A stretch of DNA of 64,000 nucleotides from Denitrificimonas caeni. Lineage in GTDB: Bacteria; Pseudomonadota; Gammaproteobacteria; Pseudomonadales; Pseudomonadaceae. The stretch is from positions 105,773 through 169,772 of the forward strand of contig NZ_CAJHOA010000002.1 in NCBI RefSeq assembly GCF_905120345.1. The letters run 5' to 3'. Positions 15,545-25,793 of the stretch are shown here, in pieces. The position numbers and the translations under genes are program-made. The notes below the pieces were generated by a model, which made no database searches, had not been told where the DNA came from, and worked only from the letters and a program-made list of their open reading frames with translations. Each line of letters opens with the position of its first letter. Position 1 is the stretch's first letter.

Positions 15545-16936
15545 ATGTTTAAAATTAAGATACTGATACTCAGTTTACTGCTTGCTCTTGCGGGATGCAC
15601 ATCGTTGGCTCCAGATTATCAGCGCCCAAAGTTACCCGTGCCACAACACTTTTCAGTAAATGACACCAAAGACAATAAACAGCCTCCAACAGCAGGATTG
15701 CAAAATACCGGTTGGCGAGCATTTTTCTCTGACCCTCAGCTAAAGTCTTTTATCAATGAGTCATTGCAATACAACCGCGATTTACAGCTGGCCACTCTGA
15801 AAGTTGCTGAAGCCAGAGCCCAATATAATGTGACGAATGCCAGTCGTTACCCGCAGTTAGATGGTATCTCTGATGTCACATATCGCGGTGGATTAAACAG
15901 TGGCTTAGAGACCACTAATCAATACAGTGCTGGGGTAGAGCTAAATTTTGATCTGGACTTATTTGGCCGCTTAAAAAACATGAGTGAAGCTGATCGTCAA
16001 AATTACTTCTCTAGTCAACAAGCGCAACGCGCCGTACATATTCTGCTGGTCTCTAATGTTTCTCAAAGTTACTTTAATCAAAAGCGAGCTTATCAACAGT
16101 TAATGATTGTTAAAAAAACGCTAAAAAACTATCAGCGCTCTTTTTCTTTGATTGAACAGAAAACTCAAACAGGACGTACTACATTATTAGCTCTAGAGCA
16201 GGCTCGAGGTTTAGTTGAGACAACCAAAAGTGAGGTCGCCAAACGAGAATGGGAGTTGGCCCAAGCAAACCATGCCTTACAACTACTCCTTGGGAAATAT
16301 ACGAAGTTGCCGGATAACAGCGTACAACTCTCAAATCATCTCAATACAGTGAAATTGCCCTCTAACTTGTCATCTGAAATCTTATTGCAAAGGCCTGATA
16401 TTTTAGAGATCGAGCACACCCTTTTGGCCGCGAATGCGAATATTGGCGCAGCAAGAGCGGCATTTTTTCCGTCAATATCATTAACAGGTAATTTGACAAA
16501 TAGCAGCACTGATCTATCCAGCCTGTTTAATACTTCCAATGGTGTGTGGAGCTTTGTTCCTAAAATAGAAATTCCTATCTTTAACTACGGGAAAAACAAA
16601 GCTAATTTATCATTAGCTGAGATACGCCAAAATCAATCTATCGCTATATATGAGAAGCGAATACAAAATGCTTTTAAAGAAATCGCTGACTCATTGTCTT
16701 TAAAAAACAGTATTCAAGAACAAATTGAGGCTCAGAAACGTTATTTGAAGTCGTTGCAAATTACTTCTATAAGAGCAAGCGCACTATTTAACAATGGTGC
16801 TCTGGGTTATATCGAGGTTCTTGACGCTGAGCGTTCTTTACTCTCAACCCAGCAGTTAATAACTGACCTGCTATATTCACAGCAGGTAAATGAAATTAAC
16901 TTATTTGCTGCGTTAGGCGGTGGGTTAATTGAATAG
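15545..16936 (+). CDS. cusC: CusC-type outer-membrane efflux lipoprotein
   Basis: A 463-residue TolC-family outer-membrane factor. It starts with a lipoprotein signal (LLALAGC), which supports ATG 15545 over an upstream in-frame start. YQRPKLPVP follows the lipobox as in NodT/CusC proteins. Two OEP repeats follow (about 60-255 and 270-455). It forms the outer-membrane tunnel of the Cu+/Ag+ tripartite pump with CusB and CusA. First gene of a four-gene operon under the CusR-type box. This and the next three genes are visibly more A+T-rich than the chromosomal genes. Confidence 0.93.
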   Translation: MFKIKILILSLLLALAGCTSLAPDYQRPKLPVPQHFSVNDTKDNKQPPTAGLQNTGWRAFFSDPQLKSFINESLQYNRDLQLATLKVAEARAQYNVTNASRYPQLDGISDVTYRGGLNSGLETTNQYSAGVELNFDLDLFGRLKNMSEADRQNYFSSQQAQRAVHILLVSNVSQSYFNQKRAYQQLMIVKKTLKNYQRSFSLIEQKTQTGRTTLLALEQARGLVETTKSEVAKREWELAQANHALQLLLGKYTKLPDNSVQLSNHLNTVKLPSNLSSEILLQRPDILEIEHTLLAANANIGAARAAFFPSISLTGNLTNSSTDLSSLFNTSNGVWSFVPKIEIPIFNYGKNKANLSLAEIRQNQSIAIYEKRIQNAFKEIADSLSLKNSIQEQIEAQKRYLKSLQITSIRASALFNNGALGYIEVLDAERSLLSTQQLITDLLYSQQVNEINLFAALGGGLIE

Positions 16937-16978
16937 CATTAAAAATTAATTAAATATATATAAACTGGAGTCATTATC

Positions 16979-17323
16979 ATGCGCAAACTATTAACTATTA
17001 CTGCAATTAGCTTTATTTCAATTCTGTCTCTTAATACACAGGCCGTAGAAAAAAATCTAGACAGCACTTTAATAACAGCAGAGACAAAAGTTCAAGAAGA
17101 TTTTATTAGTAGCAAAGGAATTGTTAATGATATTGATTTTGCTAACAAAAAAATAACCATTGCCCATGAAGAAATTCCTTCAGTCAGCTGGCCTGCAATG
17201 ACTATGCGTTTTACTTTCTCAGCACCAGAAATACTGGATAAAATAAAAATCGGGAATGAGGTGAGCTTTAGTTTCGTTCAGCAAGGAAACACATCATTAC
17301 TCAAGCAAATAAAAGTGAAGTGA
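16979..17323 (+). CDS. cusF: CusF periplasmic Cu+/Ag+ chaperone
   Basis: A 114-residue secreted protein with a signal peptide (about 1-22) and a small beta-barrel. Metal ligands can be placed at H63, W71, M74 and M76 (HEEIPSVSWPAMTMRF), corresponding to H36, W44, M47 and M49 of E. coli CusF including the cation-pi Trp. It hands Cu+ to CusB. GGAGT precedes the ATG. Confidence 0.93.
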   Translation: MRKLLTITAISFISILSLNTQAVEKNLDSTLITAETKVQEDFISSKGIVNDIDFANKKITIAHEEIPSVSWPAMTMRFTFSAPEILDKIKIGNEVSFSFVQQGNTSLLKQIKVK

Positions 17324-17434
17324 TAGTAAATAACGCCCTCATAATCTTGGGTTTAATTTATTTATCACTGTCTACTCTATGGTAATGAAATCAAACATCT
17401 TAATTAATTTCTTAATTATTTAGTGGAAATTAAA

Positions 17435-18721
17435 ATGGCCTCTGTAAAACTTAAAAATACTGTAATAATTCTAGTAAGTTTATTGATGGGTGGGCTTATT
17501 TCCACTAGCGCTTACCATTATTTATCTTCCCCTAAAAATAATGTAGAAACGGTTGAGCGTAAAATTTTGTTTTGGTATGACCCTATGAAACCCAATACCA
17601 AATTTGATAAGCCCGGCAAATCCCCTTTCATGGATATGGATCTTGTCCCTAAATATGCAGACGAAGATGGTGCTACCGCAGAAGCAAAAATGGGTGTGCG
17701 AGTTGATCCAACTCAAACTCAAAATCTAGGAGTTCGTACAGAACAATCTCATTATGGCAAGCTGACTTATTCACAGACAATTCCTGCCAATGTAAATTTC
17801 AATGAGTATCAATATGCTATCGTGCAGTCACGATCCGATGGTTTTATTGAAAAAGTTTATCCTTTAACCGTTGGCGATAAAATAAAAAAACAATCACCCC
17901 TTATTGAGCTAACCATCCCAGAATGGGTCGAGGCTCAAAGTGAATATTTATTATTAGCAAGCACTGAGGCAACTAACGCCCAATTACGAGGTGCGTTAGA
18001 ACGACTTCGTCTTTCTGGCATGCCGGAAACGGATATCCAGCGTTTAATAAAGTCAAAAAATATACAGACTCATTTCACAATCAAAGCCCCAATTGACGGG
18101 GTGATTACAGCATTCGATCTCAGAACCGGAATGAATATTTCCAAAGATAACATCGTCGCCAAAATCCAAGGAATCGATCCTATCTGGCTAAGTGCTGCAG
18201 TTCCTGAGTCAATGGCTTACCTGATCAATGATCCCTCTCAGCTCACTATTTCTGTTCCCGCTTATCCTGGCCGTGACTTTAAAATTCAGAAATGGAACAT
18301 TTTACCCAGCGTGGATGCGTCAACGCGGACATTACAGCTTCGTTTGCAGGTTGAAAATCAAGACGAATTTTTAAAACCGGGTATGTATGCCAACCTCACA
18401 CTCAATACAGAAAGTGAAGAGATGCTCTTGATCCCGTCTCAGGCAGTCATTGATACAGGGACGGAGCAAAGAGTCATCACTTTAAATAGTGAAGGACGCT
18501 TTATACCTAAAACCATCAAGGTTTTTCATGAATCACAACAAAAAACTGGGATTGTCTCAGGTCTGTCTGATGGCGAATCTGTTGTTGTTAATGGATTGTT
18601 CCTAATCGACTCCGAAGCGAATATCTCTGGCGCATTAGAAAGAATGCGGGAGTACGAAGCACCGTCGCTCACCGTTCCTGGCATGACTGATCACTCAGCA
18701 CATTCAAGCTCAGACCATTAA
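17435..18721 (+). CDS. cusB: CusB-type membrane-fusion protein
   Basis: A 428-residue periplasmic adaptor with an N-terminal anchor (about 8-28). A heavy-metal-binding module follows ([20 protein letters not shown], then [11 protein letters not shown]), with Met residues for Cu+ transfer from CusF. Then come the barrel-sandwich, helical hairpin and beta-barrel domains of RND adaptors. The C-terminus is Met/His-containing ([12 protein letters not shown]). I prefer ATG 17435 to GTG 17423 because the GTG lies within the likely ribosome-binding stretch. cusA follows after 10 bp. Confidence 0.92.
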   Translation: MASVKLKNTVIILVSLLMGGLISTSAYHYLSSPKNNVETVERKILFWYDPMKPNTKFDKPGKSPFMDMDLVPKYADEDGATAEAKMGVRVDPTQTQNLGVRTEQSHYGKLTYSQTIPANVNFNEYQYAIVQSRSDGFIEKVYPLTVGDKIKKQSPLIELTIPEWVEAQSEYLLLASTEATNAQLRGALERLRLSGMPETDIQRLIKSKNIQTHFTIKAPIDGVITAFDLRTGMNISKDNIVAKIQGIDPIWLSAAVPESMAYLINDPSQLTISVPAYPGRDFKIQKWNILPSVDASTRTLQLRLQVENQDEFLKPGMYANLTLNTESEEMLLIPSQAVIDTGTEQRVITLNSEGRFIPKTIKVFHESQQKTGIVSGLSDGESVVVNGLFLIDSEANISGALERMREYEAPSLTVPGMTDHSAHSSSDH

Positions 18722-18731
18722 GGAGAATAAG

Positions 18732-21700
18732 ATGATTGAGTGGATTATCAGAGGATCTGTCGCTAATCGCTTCTTGGTGATAATGGGCGCTTTATTCCTT
18801 AGTATCTGGGGCGCTTGGACGATTATTCACACGCCAGTGGATGCTCTCCCAGATCTATCAGACGTGCAGGTTATAATTAAAACCAGCTACCCTGGTCAAG
18901 CACCTCAAATCGTAGAGAACCAGGTAACCTACCCTTTAACCACCACTATGCTGTCAGTACCAGGAGCAAAAATTGTTCGTGGATTTTCCTCATTTGGAAA
19001 CTCCTATGTCTATGTCATTTTCGAAGATGGCACTGACTTATACTGGGCAAGATCACGAGTGCTTGAATACCTTAACCAGATTCAAGGAAAGCTGCCTACG
19101 GGTGTTACCTCAGAATTAGGTCCCGATGCGACAGGAGTTGGCTGGATATTTGAGTATGCGCTGGTTGATCGAAGCGGAAAACATGACCTGGCTGAATTAC
19201 GCTCTCTACAAGACTGGTTTTTAAAGTTTGAGCTCAAAACCATTCCTAACGTTGCTGAAGTTGCTTCGGTGGGTGGGGTTATTAAACAATATCAGATTGT
19301 TGTTAATCCACTTAAGCTAACTCAATATGGCATTGGTCTTGCTGATGTTAAGCGGGCGATTAACGCATCCAATCAGGAAACGGGTGGCTCCGCCATTGAG
19401 ATGGCCGAAGCAGAGTATATGGTTCGTGCCAGCGGGTACCTCCAAACGCTCGAAGACTTCAACCATATTGTCCTAAAAACCAATGAACACGGTGTGCCTG
19501 TATATTTACGTGATATCGCACGAGTGCAAATCGGGCCTGAAATGCGGCGCGGGGTATCAGAGCTTAACGGAGAAGGAGAAGTTGCTGGCGGCGTGATTAT
19601 CCTTCGTTCAGGTAAAAACGCAAGAGAGGTTATTTCGGCTGTTAAAGCCAAGCTAGATACGCTTAAAGCCAGTCTTCCTGAAGGTGTTGAAGTTGTCACA
19701 ACGTATGATCGAAGCCAGCTTATTGACCGCGCTATCGACAACTTGAGCTTTAAGCTTCTAGAAGAATTTATCGTTGTGGCCGTCGTGTGCGCTCTTTTTC
19801 TATGGCATGTCCGCTCTGCGTTAGTTGCAATTATTTCCCTGCCTATGGGGCTATTTATTGCTTTCATTGTCATGGATTACCAAGGGCTGAATGCAAATAT
19901 TATGTCTCTAGGGGGGATCGCTATTGCCGTTGGTGCAATGGTGGATGCAGCTATTGTAATGATAGAAAATGCACATAAAAAAATCGAAGAATGGCAGCAT
20001 CAGTATCCTGGAAAGCCACTGGATAACTCAACTCGTTGGGACGTCATTACCGATGCGTCTGTTGAAGTCGGTCCTGCCCTGTTTATTAGTCTACTGATTA
20101 TTACGCTTTCATTTATTCCGATCTTTACTCTAGAAGGACAAGAGGGGCGACTATTTGGTCCGCTGGCTTTCACGAAGACTTACGCGATGGCGGGCGCTGC
20201 AGGATTAGCTATCATTGTTATTCCAATTCTGATGGGGTACTTGATACGAGGCAAAATCCCTTCTGAAGCAAGTAATCCAATAAACCGCTTTTTGATCAAA
20301 ATCTATCACCCTCTACTGATCAAAGTTCTACATTGGCCTAAAATGACATTATTGGTTGCTTTGCTTTCTCTATTTACCGTTATCTGGCCACTCAGCAAGA
20401 TAGGCGGTGAGTTCTTACCAGAAATCAATGAAGGTGATCTGCTGTACATGCCATCCACATTGCCAGGGGTATCAGCAGCGCAGGCCGCAGTATTATTGCA
20501 GACGACTGATAAATTGATCAAAACCATTCCCGAAGTGGCAACGGTATTTGGTAAAGCAGGCAGAGCAGAAACGGCTACAGACTCAGCACCAATGGAGATG
20601 ATTGAAACCACGATTCAACTGAAACCCCAGGATCAGTGGCGTCCAGGAATGACAATGGACAAAATTATCGATGAACTTGATGAAACTGTACGTTTACCTG
20701 GACTGGCAAACCTATGGATTCCTCCAATTCGTAACCGTATTGACATGCTATCCACCGGCGTAAAAAGCCCGATTGGTATTAAAGTATCAGGGACAATACT
20801 GGCTGATATTGATGCGGCAGCTCAAGAGATTGAAGTGGCAGCCAAGGAGGTGCCAGGAGTGGTTTCAGCGTTAGCAGAAAGACTCGTCGGAGGTCGTTAT
20901 ATTGATATCGATATTAAACGCGAACAGGCTGCTCGCTATGGGATGACAATTGAGGACATTCAACTGTTCGTCTCATCGGCTATTGGTGGAGCAATGGTCG
21001 GAGAAACCGTTGAAGGGATTGCCCGCTATCCTATCAACATCCGATACCCACAGAGCTACCGTGAAAGTCCTGAAACGTTGCGTCAGCTGCCTATTTTAAC
21101 ACCACAAAAACAGCAAATCACGCTTGGAGATGTTGCCGATATCAAGATCGTGTCTGGTCCTCCAATGTTAAAAACAGAAAATGCACGCTTAACCAGCTGG
21201 GTATTTATTGATACTCGCGACCGCGACATGGTGTCAGTCGTAAACGATTTAAAAGCCATCATAGATCAAAAGGTACAGTTAAAATCAGGCACGAGTATTT
21301 CGTTCACGGGACAGTTTGAGCTGTTAGAGCGTGCGAATCAGAAGTTAAAGTTAATGGTGCCTACGACATTAATGATTATCTTTATTTTGCTCTATTTGGC
21401 ATTTCGCCGAGTAAGTGAAGCGCTATTGATTATTTCCAGTATCCCATTTGCCTTGATTGGTGGCATCTGGTTTCTTTACTGGCAAGGGTTTAACCTATCT
21501 GTCGCGACAGGGACAGGGTTTATTGCCTTAGCCGGATTGGCAGCAGAGTTTGGTGTAGTCATGCTGATGTACTTGCGCCAAGCCATTGAAAAAGATGCGA
21601 ACTTATTGCATTCAAACACATTTACTGAAAAGAGATTGGATGATGCCCTTTATCATGGAGCAGTGTTACGCGTGCGCCCAAAAGCGATGACGGTAGCGGT

Positions 21701-21878
21701 AATTATTGCTGGACTGTTGCCTATTTTATGGGGAACAGGAGCTGGCTCTGAAGTGATGAGCCGTATTGCAGCACCAATGATCGGAGGGATGATAACTGCT
21801 CCATTGCTTTCTATGTTTGTTATCCCTGCAGCCTATAAACTGATCTGGCTGCGTAAACACAAAACATGTAAACAATGA
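18732..21878 (+). CDS. cusA: CusA-type RND heavy-metal efflux pump
   Basis: A 1048-residue inner-membrane RND transporter of the HME family, the proton-driven pump of the CusCBA complex for Cu+/Ag+. It has the expected 12 membrane helices with two large periplasmic loops. The proton-relay segment of helix 4 ([18 protein letters not shown]) is present. The Met-rich periplasmic stretch [12 protein letters not shown] through [13 protein letters not shown] matches E. coli CusA, whose three Met bind Cu+. AGGAG lies just before the ATG. Length is normal for the family. Confidence 0.95.
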   Translation: MIEWIIRGSVANRFLVIMGALFLSIWGAWTIIHTPVDALPDLSDVQVIIKTSYPGQAPQIVENQVTYPLTTTMLSVPGAKIVRGFSSFGNSYVYVIFEDGTDLYWARSRVLEYLNQIQGKLPTGVTSELGPDATGVGWIFEYALVDRSGKHDLAELRSLQDWFLKFELKTIPNVAEVASVGGVIKQYQIVVNPLKLTQYGIGLADVKRAINASNQETGGSAIEMAEAEYMVRASGYLQTLEDFNHIVLKTNEHGVPVYLRDIARVQIGPEMRRGVSELNGEGEVAGGVIILRSGKNAREVISAVKAKLDTLKASLPEGVEVVTTYDRSQLIDRAIDNLSFKLLEEFIVVAVVCALFLWHVRSALVAIISLPMGLFIAFIVMDYQGLNANIMSLGGIAIAVGAMVDAAIVMIENAHKKIEEWQHQYPGKPLDNSTRWDVITDASVEVGPALFISLLIITLSFIPIFTLEGQEGRLFGPLAFTKTYAMAGAAGLAIIVIPILMGYLIRGKIPSEASNPINRFLIKIYHPLLIKVLHWPKMTLLVALLSLFTVIWPLSKIGGEFLPEINEGDLLYMPSTLPGVSAAQAAVLLQTTDKLIKTIPEVATVFGKAGRAETATDSAPMEMIETTIQLKPQDQWRPGMTMDKIIDELDETVRLPGLANLWIPPIRNRIDMLSTGVKSPIGIKVSGTILADIDAAAQEIEVAAKEVPGVVSALAERLVGGRYIDIDIKREQAARYGMTIEDIQLFVSSAIGGAMVGETVEGIARYPINIRYPQSYRESPETLRQLPILTPQKQQITLGDVADIKIVSGPPMLKTENARLTSWVFIDTRDRDMVSVVNDLKAIIDQKVQLKSGTSISFTGQFELLERANQKLKLMVPTTLMIIFILLYLAFRRVSEALLIISSIPFALIGGIWFLYWQGFNLSVATGTGFIALAGLAAEFGVVMLMYLRQAIEKDANLLHSNTFTEKRLDDALYHGAVLRVRPKAMTVAVIIAGLLPILWGTGAGSEVMSRIAAPMIGGMITAPLLSMFVIPAAYKLIWLRKHKTCKQ

Positions 21879-21929
21879 AGATTGTGAGATCTTACATTTA
21901 AAGTATTGAATACTGAAATCTTAACAGTT

Positions 21930-21966
21930 AGCCCCTTTGGTTCATTACAACAAAAGGGGCTTTTTT
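21930..21966 (+). terminator. Terminator of cusCFBA
   Basis: AGCCCCTTT pairs with AAAGGGGCT around a 14-nt loop and is followed by a run of T. It lies 52 bp after the cusA stop. Confidence 0.92.
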
Positions 21967-22289
21967 CTGATGTACCAGATGATCAGCACCTTTTCCCGCT
22001 GATACGACTGAGATTCAGCGAGCTCTTTTTTCTTATTGCGAGTCAGACTGCGGCTGTCACCAGGAGGAAAACGCTGACTGAACCAATTATACTATTTTTA
22101 AACTTAAGCATTTGAGTGGGTGCAAATTGATCTTGGTAAAAACTTTGAAACTTGTCTGAATAAACAATTACTTGACCAGAATCAGGACCGAATCTACAGT
22201 CCATCTTATTGAGTAAACCTGAGATCTGCAGGTTGATTTATCTTAACTGCGGGCTCCAAATGCAAGACGTGATCTAGGAAAGCGACCAA
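21967..22289. other. Gene-free stretch after the cus terminator
   Basis: 323 bp in which I see no gene, repeat or RNA. Base composition shifts here from A+T-rich cus genes to the more G+C-rich gene at 22290, suggesting a mosaic join. Confidence 0.5.
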
Positions 22290-23552
22290 ATGAACAGTGC
22301 TCTCACAGACCAGCTCAACCAACAGTGCTACTGCATCACTCTTGACCGAAAAGTCCTCGACGAGAGCCTCCGAAATCAATTTATAGATACTGGAAACGAT
22401 CTGTCAGCAATTCCCGAACTCCAGCATTTTTTTTCAAACACACCGATTTTCGTCCCCCGTGCCGATATCGAGTCGATGGAGCGCATCGTTCAGACGATCG
22501 AGTCGGTTGTCAAACTTTCGTCCTACCAAGAACAGGTTCTATCTTGGGCAGCGGAGATTGCACACTTCAATCCCGGCCCTGTAGGGGTTTTCATGGGGTA
22601 TGACTTTCACTTGGGTCAAGACGGCCCTCAGCTTATTGAGATCAATACCAATGCCGGCGGCGCGTTTCTGAATACGTTGCTGGCTCGTGCGCAACATAAG
22701 TGCTGTGACCCATCTCAACAGACTGCAGAATCCAAGCAGGCGCTGGATGGATTTGAGGACGCGGTATTTGCTATGTTCGAACAGGAGTGGCAAAGACAAC
22801 GTGCTAACTCAGTGCCCCGCCGCTTGGCCATCGTGGATGACTCACCGCAAACCCAATTTATGTTGCCCGAATTTCAGCTGGCTCAACAGCTGCTCCAGGC
22901 CAGAGGCATTGATACCCTGATACTCGATCCATCGGAGCTTGAATATGTCGATGGTGCTCTAACCACACAAGGTAAGCCCATCGATATGGTGTACAACCGA
23001 CTGGTCGACTTCGCACTGGACGCCCCCACTCACGAGGCGTTAAGGCGGGCATATCTCGACGGTGCGGTGGTGGTAACACCCAACCCACGTGTGCATGCAC
23101 TTATGGCCAATAAACGAAACCTGACGTTGCTGTCCGACCCTGAGACTTTGCGCGACTGGGGACTCAGTGAGGATGAAGTAAAACACCTCGAGTGCGCCGT
23201 ACCCAAAACCCGTTTGGTTTCAGCAGACGACTCGACAGAACTGTGGAGTGCTCGGAATGAACTGTTCTTTAAGCCGGTTGCTGGCCATGGCAGCAAAGGC
23301 GTTTACCGCGGCAGCAAACTAACTCGACGCGTTTTCGAAAACATTCTGAAAGGCGGTTATATCGCACAGAAGTTCGTTCCTGCGGGGGAACGAACCATGC
23401 GAGTTGACGGCATCGTAACCACAAGGAAGGTCGATATTCGCCTTTACACCTACGCTGGGAACTGTTTGCTCGCCGCTGCACGTGTATACCAAGGTCAAGC
23501 CACCAATTTCCACACGCCTGGCGGTGGCTTCGCACCCGTATTTCAGGTGTGA
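22290..23552 (+). CDS. Uncharacterised ATP-grasp-like protein with permuted motif order
   Basis: A 420-residue soluble protein, no signal peptide. Two ATP-grasp signatures are visible in reversed order. The acidic metal-binding motif EINTNAGG (117-124) comes first. The nucleotide-binding Lys and Gly-rich loop FFKPVAGHGSKGVYRG (326-341) comes near the C-terminus, followed by IAQKFVPAGERT and VDIRLYTYAG. Ordinary ATP-grasp ligases have these the other way round; glutathionylspermidine synthetase-like and other circularly permuted ATP-grasp enzymes share this order. It probably joins a carboxylate to an amine or thiol; substrate unknown. More G+C-rich than the cus genes; faces the next gene tail to tail. 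Confidence 0.6.
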   Translation: MNSALTDQLNQQCYCITLDRKVLDESLRNQFIDTGNDLSAIPELQHFFSNTPIFVPRADIESMERIVQTIESVVKLSSYQEQVLSWAAEIAHFNPGPVGVFMGYDFHLGQDGPQLIEINTNAGGAFLNTLLARAQHKCCDPSQQTAESKQALDGFEDAVFAMFEQEWQRQRANSVPRRLAIVDDSPQTQFMLPEFQLAQQLLQARGIDTLILDPSELEYVDGALTTQGKPIDMVYNRLVDFALDAPTHEALRRAYLDGAVVVTPNPRVHALMANKRNLTLLSDPETLRDWGLSEDEVKHLECAVPKTRLVSADDSTELWSARNELFFKPVAGHGSKGVYRGSKLTRRVFENILKGGYIAQKFVPAGERTMRVDGIVTTRKVDIRLYTYAGNCLLAAARVYQGQATNFHTPGGGFAPVFQV

Positions 23553-23589
23553 TTGTTTACCTCTCATCCTGCACTGACGACCACGGTTC

Positions 23590-24048
23590 TTAGAGATCGT
23601 CCATCCGGCTAATCTGATGAACTAAGCGTTTAAATTCATTTTGTTCCATGGTTAATAGATCTTCCATCAACTCTTTAATTTTAGGAATATTAATTTTCCC
23701 AAGCAGTGTTTGATAGAGTTTAATAATTTGATCATGATAGTCGTATACCTCGCTGCGGATACCGTTGAAATCAAGTGATGCATAGTGCTCATCACAGGGG
23801 CGGTGAAATTTCATCGATTCGTGCGGCAGGTAATCATATACCCGTGTTTCCAAAATATTAGTGCCTGCTTGGCGCACAAACTCATTGACCATATGTTCAA
23901 TATCAGTCTCGTGGCGTGCCAAGTAACCCAGAAGCATCCGAGCTCGCTCATCCTTATTTAATGTCGTGCAATGGGAAAGACAGCGTGCCAATTGCCCATG
24001 CAGATCAGCTGTCCACTCTATGAGTTCTCTAAACGTTTTAATTTCCAT
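23590..24048 (-). CDS. Uncharacterised helical protein, possibly metal-binding bundle
   Basis: A 152-residue soluble, mainly helical protein rich in His, Glu and Asp placed along predicted helices (LHGQLARCLSHC, ARHETDIEHM, DYHDQIIKLY, LTMEQNEFKRLVHQ). The spacing is suggestive of a ferritin-like or hemerythrin-like four-helix bundle, but I cannot assign ligands firmly. I recall similar proteins in pseudomonads without a known function. An AAAGGTAA ribosome site precedes the ATG. Convergent with the ATP-grasp gene, so not one operon. Confidence 0.55.
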   Translation of the reverse strand: MEIKTFRELIEWTADLHGQLARCLSHCTTLNKDERARMLLGYLARHETDIEHMVNEFVRQAGTNILETRVYDYLPHESMKFHRPCDEHYASLDFNGIRSEVYDYHDQIIKLYQTLLGKINIPKIKELMEDLLTMEQNEFKRLVHQISRMDDL

Positions 24049-24875
24049 GTGGCTTTACCTTTAATCTGTGTTTGGTTTCTGCGTGACTGGCTGGAATCTC
24101 GCGGTCAGATGCCAATGAAGTTGAAATCAACGTGAACACTGAGTGAATCATATTTGACCCAATTCACCCTGTAAAAGCTGCAACCACTTTAAAATCCCAA
24201 CGCCCTGACACCCCGCCTAACTTTTTATCCTGATCCTTTCGCAGCTCTACCGTCGAAGCATAATAGTTAGACAATCGGATATATATATTGTTGCTTAATT
24301 AACGCTATTCATCATGAGAAAACTAATGATCATCAACTTAGTGGCTCTCGCAGTCGGTACCGTCTCAGTAAGTTTCAAGCTACAAGCTTCGAAGTCCTCG
24401 ACAACAACACCGAGCAAAGCCTAGCAACCACGAATGTTTACAGGAGCCTCAGCTGCTCGTGCTGTACTAGAGTGGATAGAGCATTCTGGAAGCAATAGTT
24501 TTGACGTGATCATCGGCATATCCGTTCCGTAAATGCCCAGCATGGAAAGTGGTCAGCAGGACAGTTATGACGTACTTGCTTCCGCTGCTGACGGACAAAC
24601 CGAAAGTGTGAACATTACGAGTACTGATACGTCGTGCCTTATGCACCTGACGTTCTTTTTCTCCGTTTGTACTCCACCGCTGATGCCTGGTACTTACCCA
24701 TCGTCACCGGCGGAATAATTAGTAGTTTCAGAATTTAGATAAACGTTTTTTACGTGATAGCGATTGCGTGGGTATGCAGACTTGATGCAACTGCATGTCT
24801 TCAACCCTTAAGCGCAGTAAGCAGAGCAAGGAACTGATGGGCGTACCCGGTGATTATTTCAAGCAGCCGTACTTC
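24049..24875. other. 827-bp stretch without a supportable gene; possible decayed DNA
   Basis: No ORF here has family resemblance. The longest candidate (24533-24718, 61 codons) shows no domain. A 36-codon ORF at 24314-24424 starts MRKLMIINLVALAVGTVSVS like a signal peptide and then stops, which could be the stub of a broken periplasmic protein. A 32-codon ORF at 24434-24532 is also unassignable. I read the stretch as probably degraded coding DNA inside the island. Confidence 0.45.
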
Positions 24876-25103
24876 TCACTCATTCCGCTCCTCTGCTTTG
24901 TCCGCCGGCCAGTCCGCAAACGCAATAAAGTATAGGAAAACCAGGTTCAGCATTGGAATAAGAATCAGGATTCCCATCCAACCCGAGTAACCGATACGCT
25001 GGCAAATTCGCCAAGCCGGCACAACCACTAAAATGGCCATGACCAGCATCCATAGCCAGTGTCCAGCCCACATTGTGTTGCCAAACATATGTCCTTCAAT
25101 CAT
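24876..25103 (-). CDS. Small two-helix membrane protein
   Basis: A 75-residue protein with two hydrophobic segments (about 13-32 and 42-62) separated by a short basic loop (RICQRIGYSGWM). Met, His and Trp are frequent in the N-terminal segment (MIEGHMFGNTMWAGHWLWM), which could bind metal. GAGGA precedes the ATG. I recognise the general type (short GHWLW...GYSGW...ADWP proteins seen near metal-resistance genes) but know no function. It lies 105 bp downstream of the 118-residue gene on the same strand. Confidence 0.6.
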   Translation of the reverse strand: MIEGHMFGNTMWAGHWLWMLVMAILVVVPAWRICQRIGYSGWMGILILIPMLNLVFLYFIAFADWPADKAEERNE

Positions 25104-25208
25104 GGAGTTATCCTCAAATTTGCATGTTAAATATCTATAATAGTGCCAAGCATGGCCATCTCTAGTAGCAAGTGGCGGTGCCTTGTTACCCGCTGATTTG
25201 CCCTCCTA

Positions 25209-25565
25209 TTACTTTTTCATAATAGAAGGGGGTTTTGAGCAGCAGCTAGGCACATGCTTGGCATTCGCACGAACATTTTCGTCAGTGAACCTGTACCACG
25301 CGAGCCTTTGACGCTGCCACCAACCAGCTTTTAAACGGCTGCCACGCGCCTCAATAAGGTCTATCAGTTCGTCAGTGGACCAATGTGTGCCATCGAACGT
25401 GACAATCAATTGACCTTCCGGCTTGCCTTCAGCGAAATCAACACAAGGGTGATTATTCAGTTCTTGGATAAAGTTCTCCCACTGAATATCAGTTAAACCC
25501 TCGACTGCCAGCTTACGTCGAAGAAGAAATTGTGACTGGCTTGTTACTTTATGGGCTTTGACCAT
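25209..25565 (-). CDS. Uncharacterised 118-residue protein, possible metal-domain relative
   Basis: A soluble protein with a central region (LTDIQWENFIQELNNHPCVDFAEG, then GQLIVTFDGTHWSTDELIDLIEARG) whose beta-alpha-beta-beta-alpha-like layout recalls HMA-type domains but lacks the usual CxxC. The C-terminal tail is Cys/Pro-rich (VPSCCSKPP). AGAGGTG precedes the ATG. It is probably co-transcribed with the small membrane gene downstream, and a 16-bp perfect palindrome lies 82 bp upstream. A metal-linked role is inferred from context only. Confidence 0.5.
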   Translation of the reverse strand: MVKAHKVTSQSQFLLRRKLAVEGLTDIQWENFIQELNNHPCVDFAEGKPEGQLIVTFDGTHWSTDELIDLIEARGSRLKAGWWQRQRLAWYRFTDENVRANAKHVPSCCSKPPSIMKK

Positions 25566-25646
25566 GGTTTTACACCTCTCAGCCTATTTGTACAGTATCT
25601 ATCTTTAGATATATCTTGATCTTTATTACAACACCCCAACCTGAAT

Positions 25647-25662
25647 TCCAACTGAAGTTGGA
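25647..25662. promoter_or_regulatory. Perfect palindrome upstream of the 118-residue gene
   Basis: TCCAACT-GA-AGTTGGA has 7-bp perfect arms. It differs from both copper box types in the island. It may be an operator for an unknown or MerR-like regulator. Confidence 0.4.
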
Positions 25663-25793
25663 TAGAGCAACGACTCTTTCTATAGCGAAGTGATAAGACG
25701 GCTAAGGTCTGAGCAGCTATAGATTAACCCTGTCACTAAGCCATGTAAGAAGCTGACATGTTGGTTATTATATACACCACACTAAATAACACT

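Noticed and set aside
19373-19873. 166-codon frame opposite cusA
   Set aside because: Fully antisense to a strongly supported transporter gene, with no motif.
24533-24718. 61-codon frame in the silent stretch
   Set aside because: No ribosome site, no domain, and odd composition.
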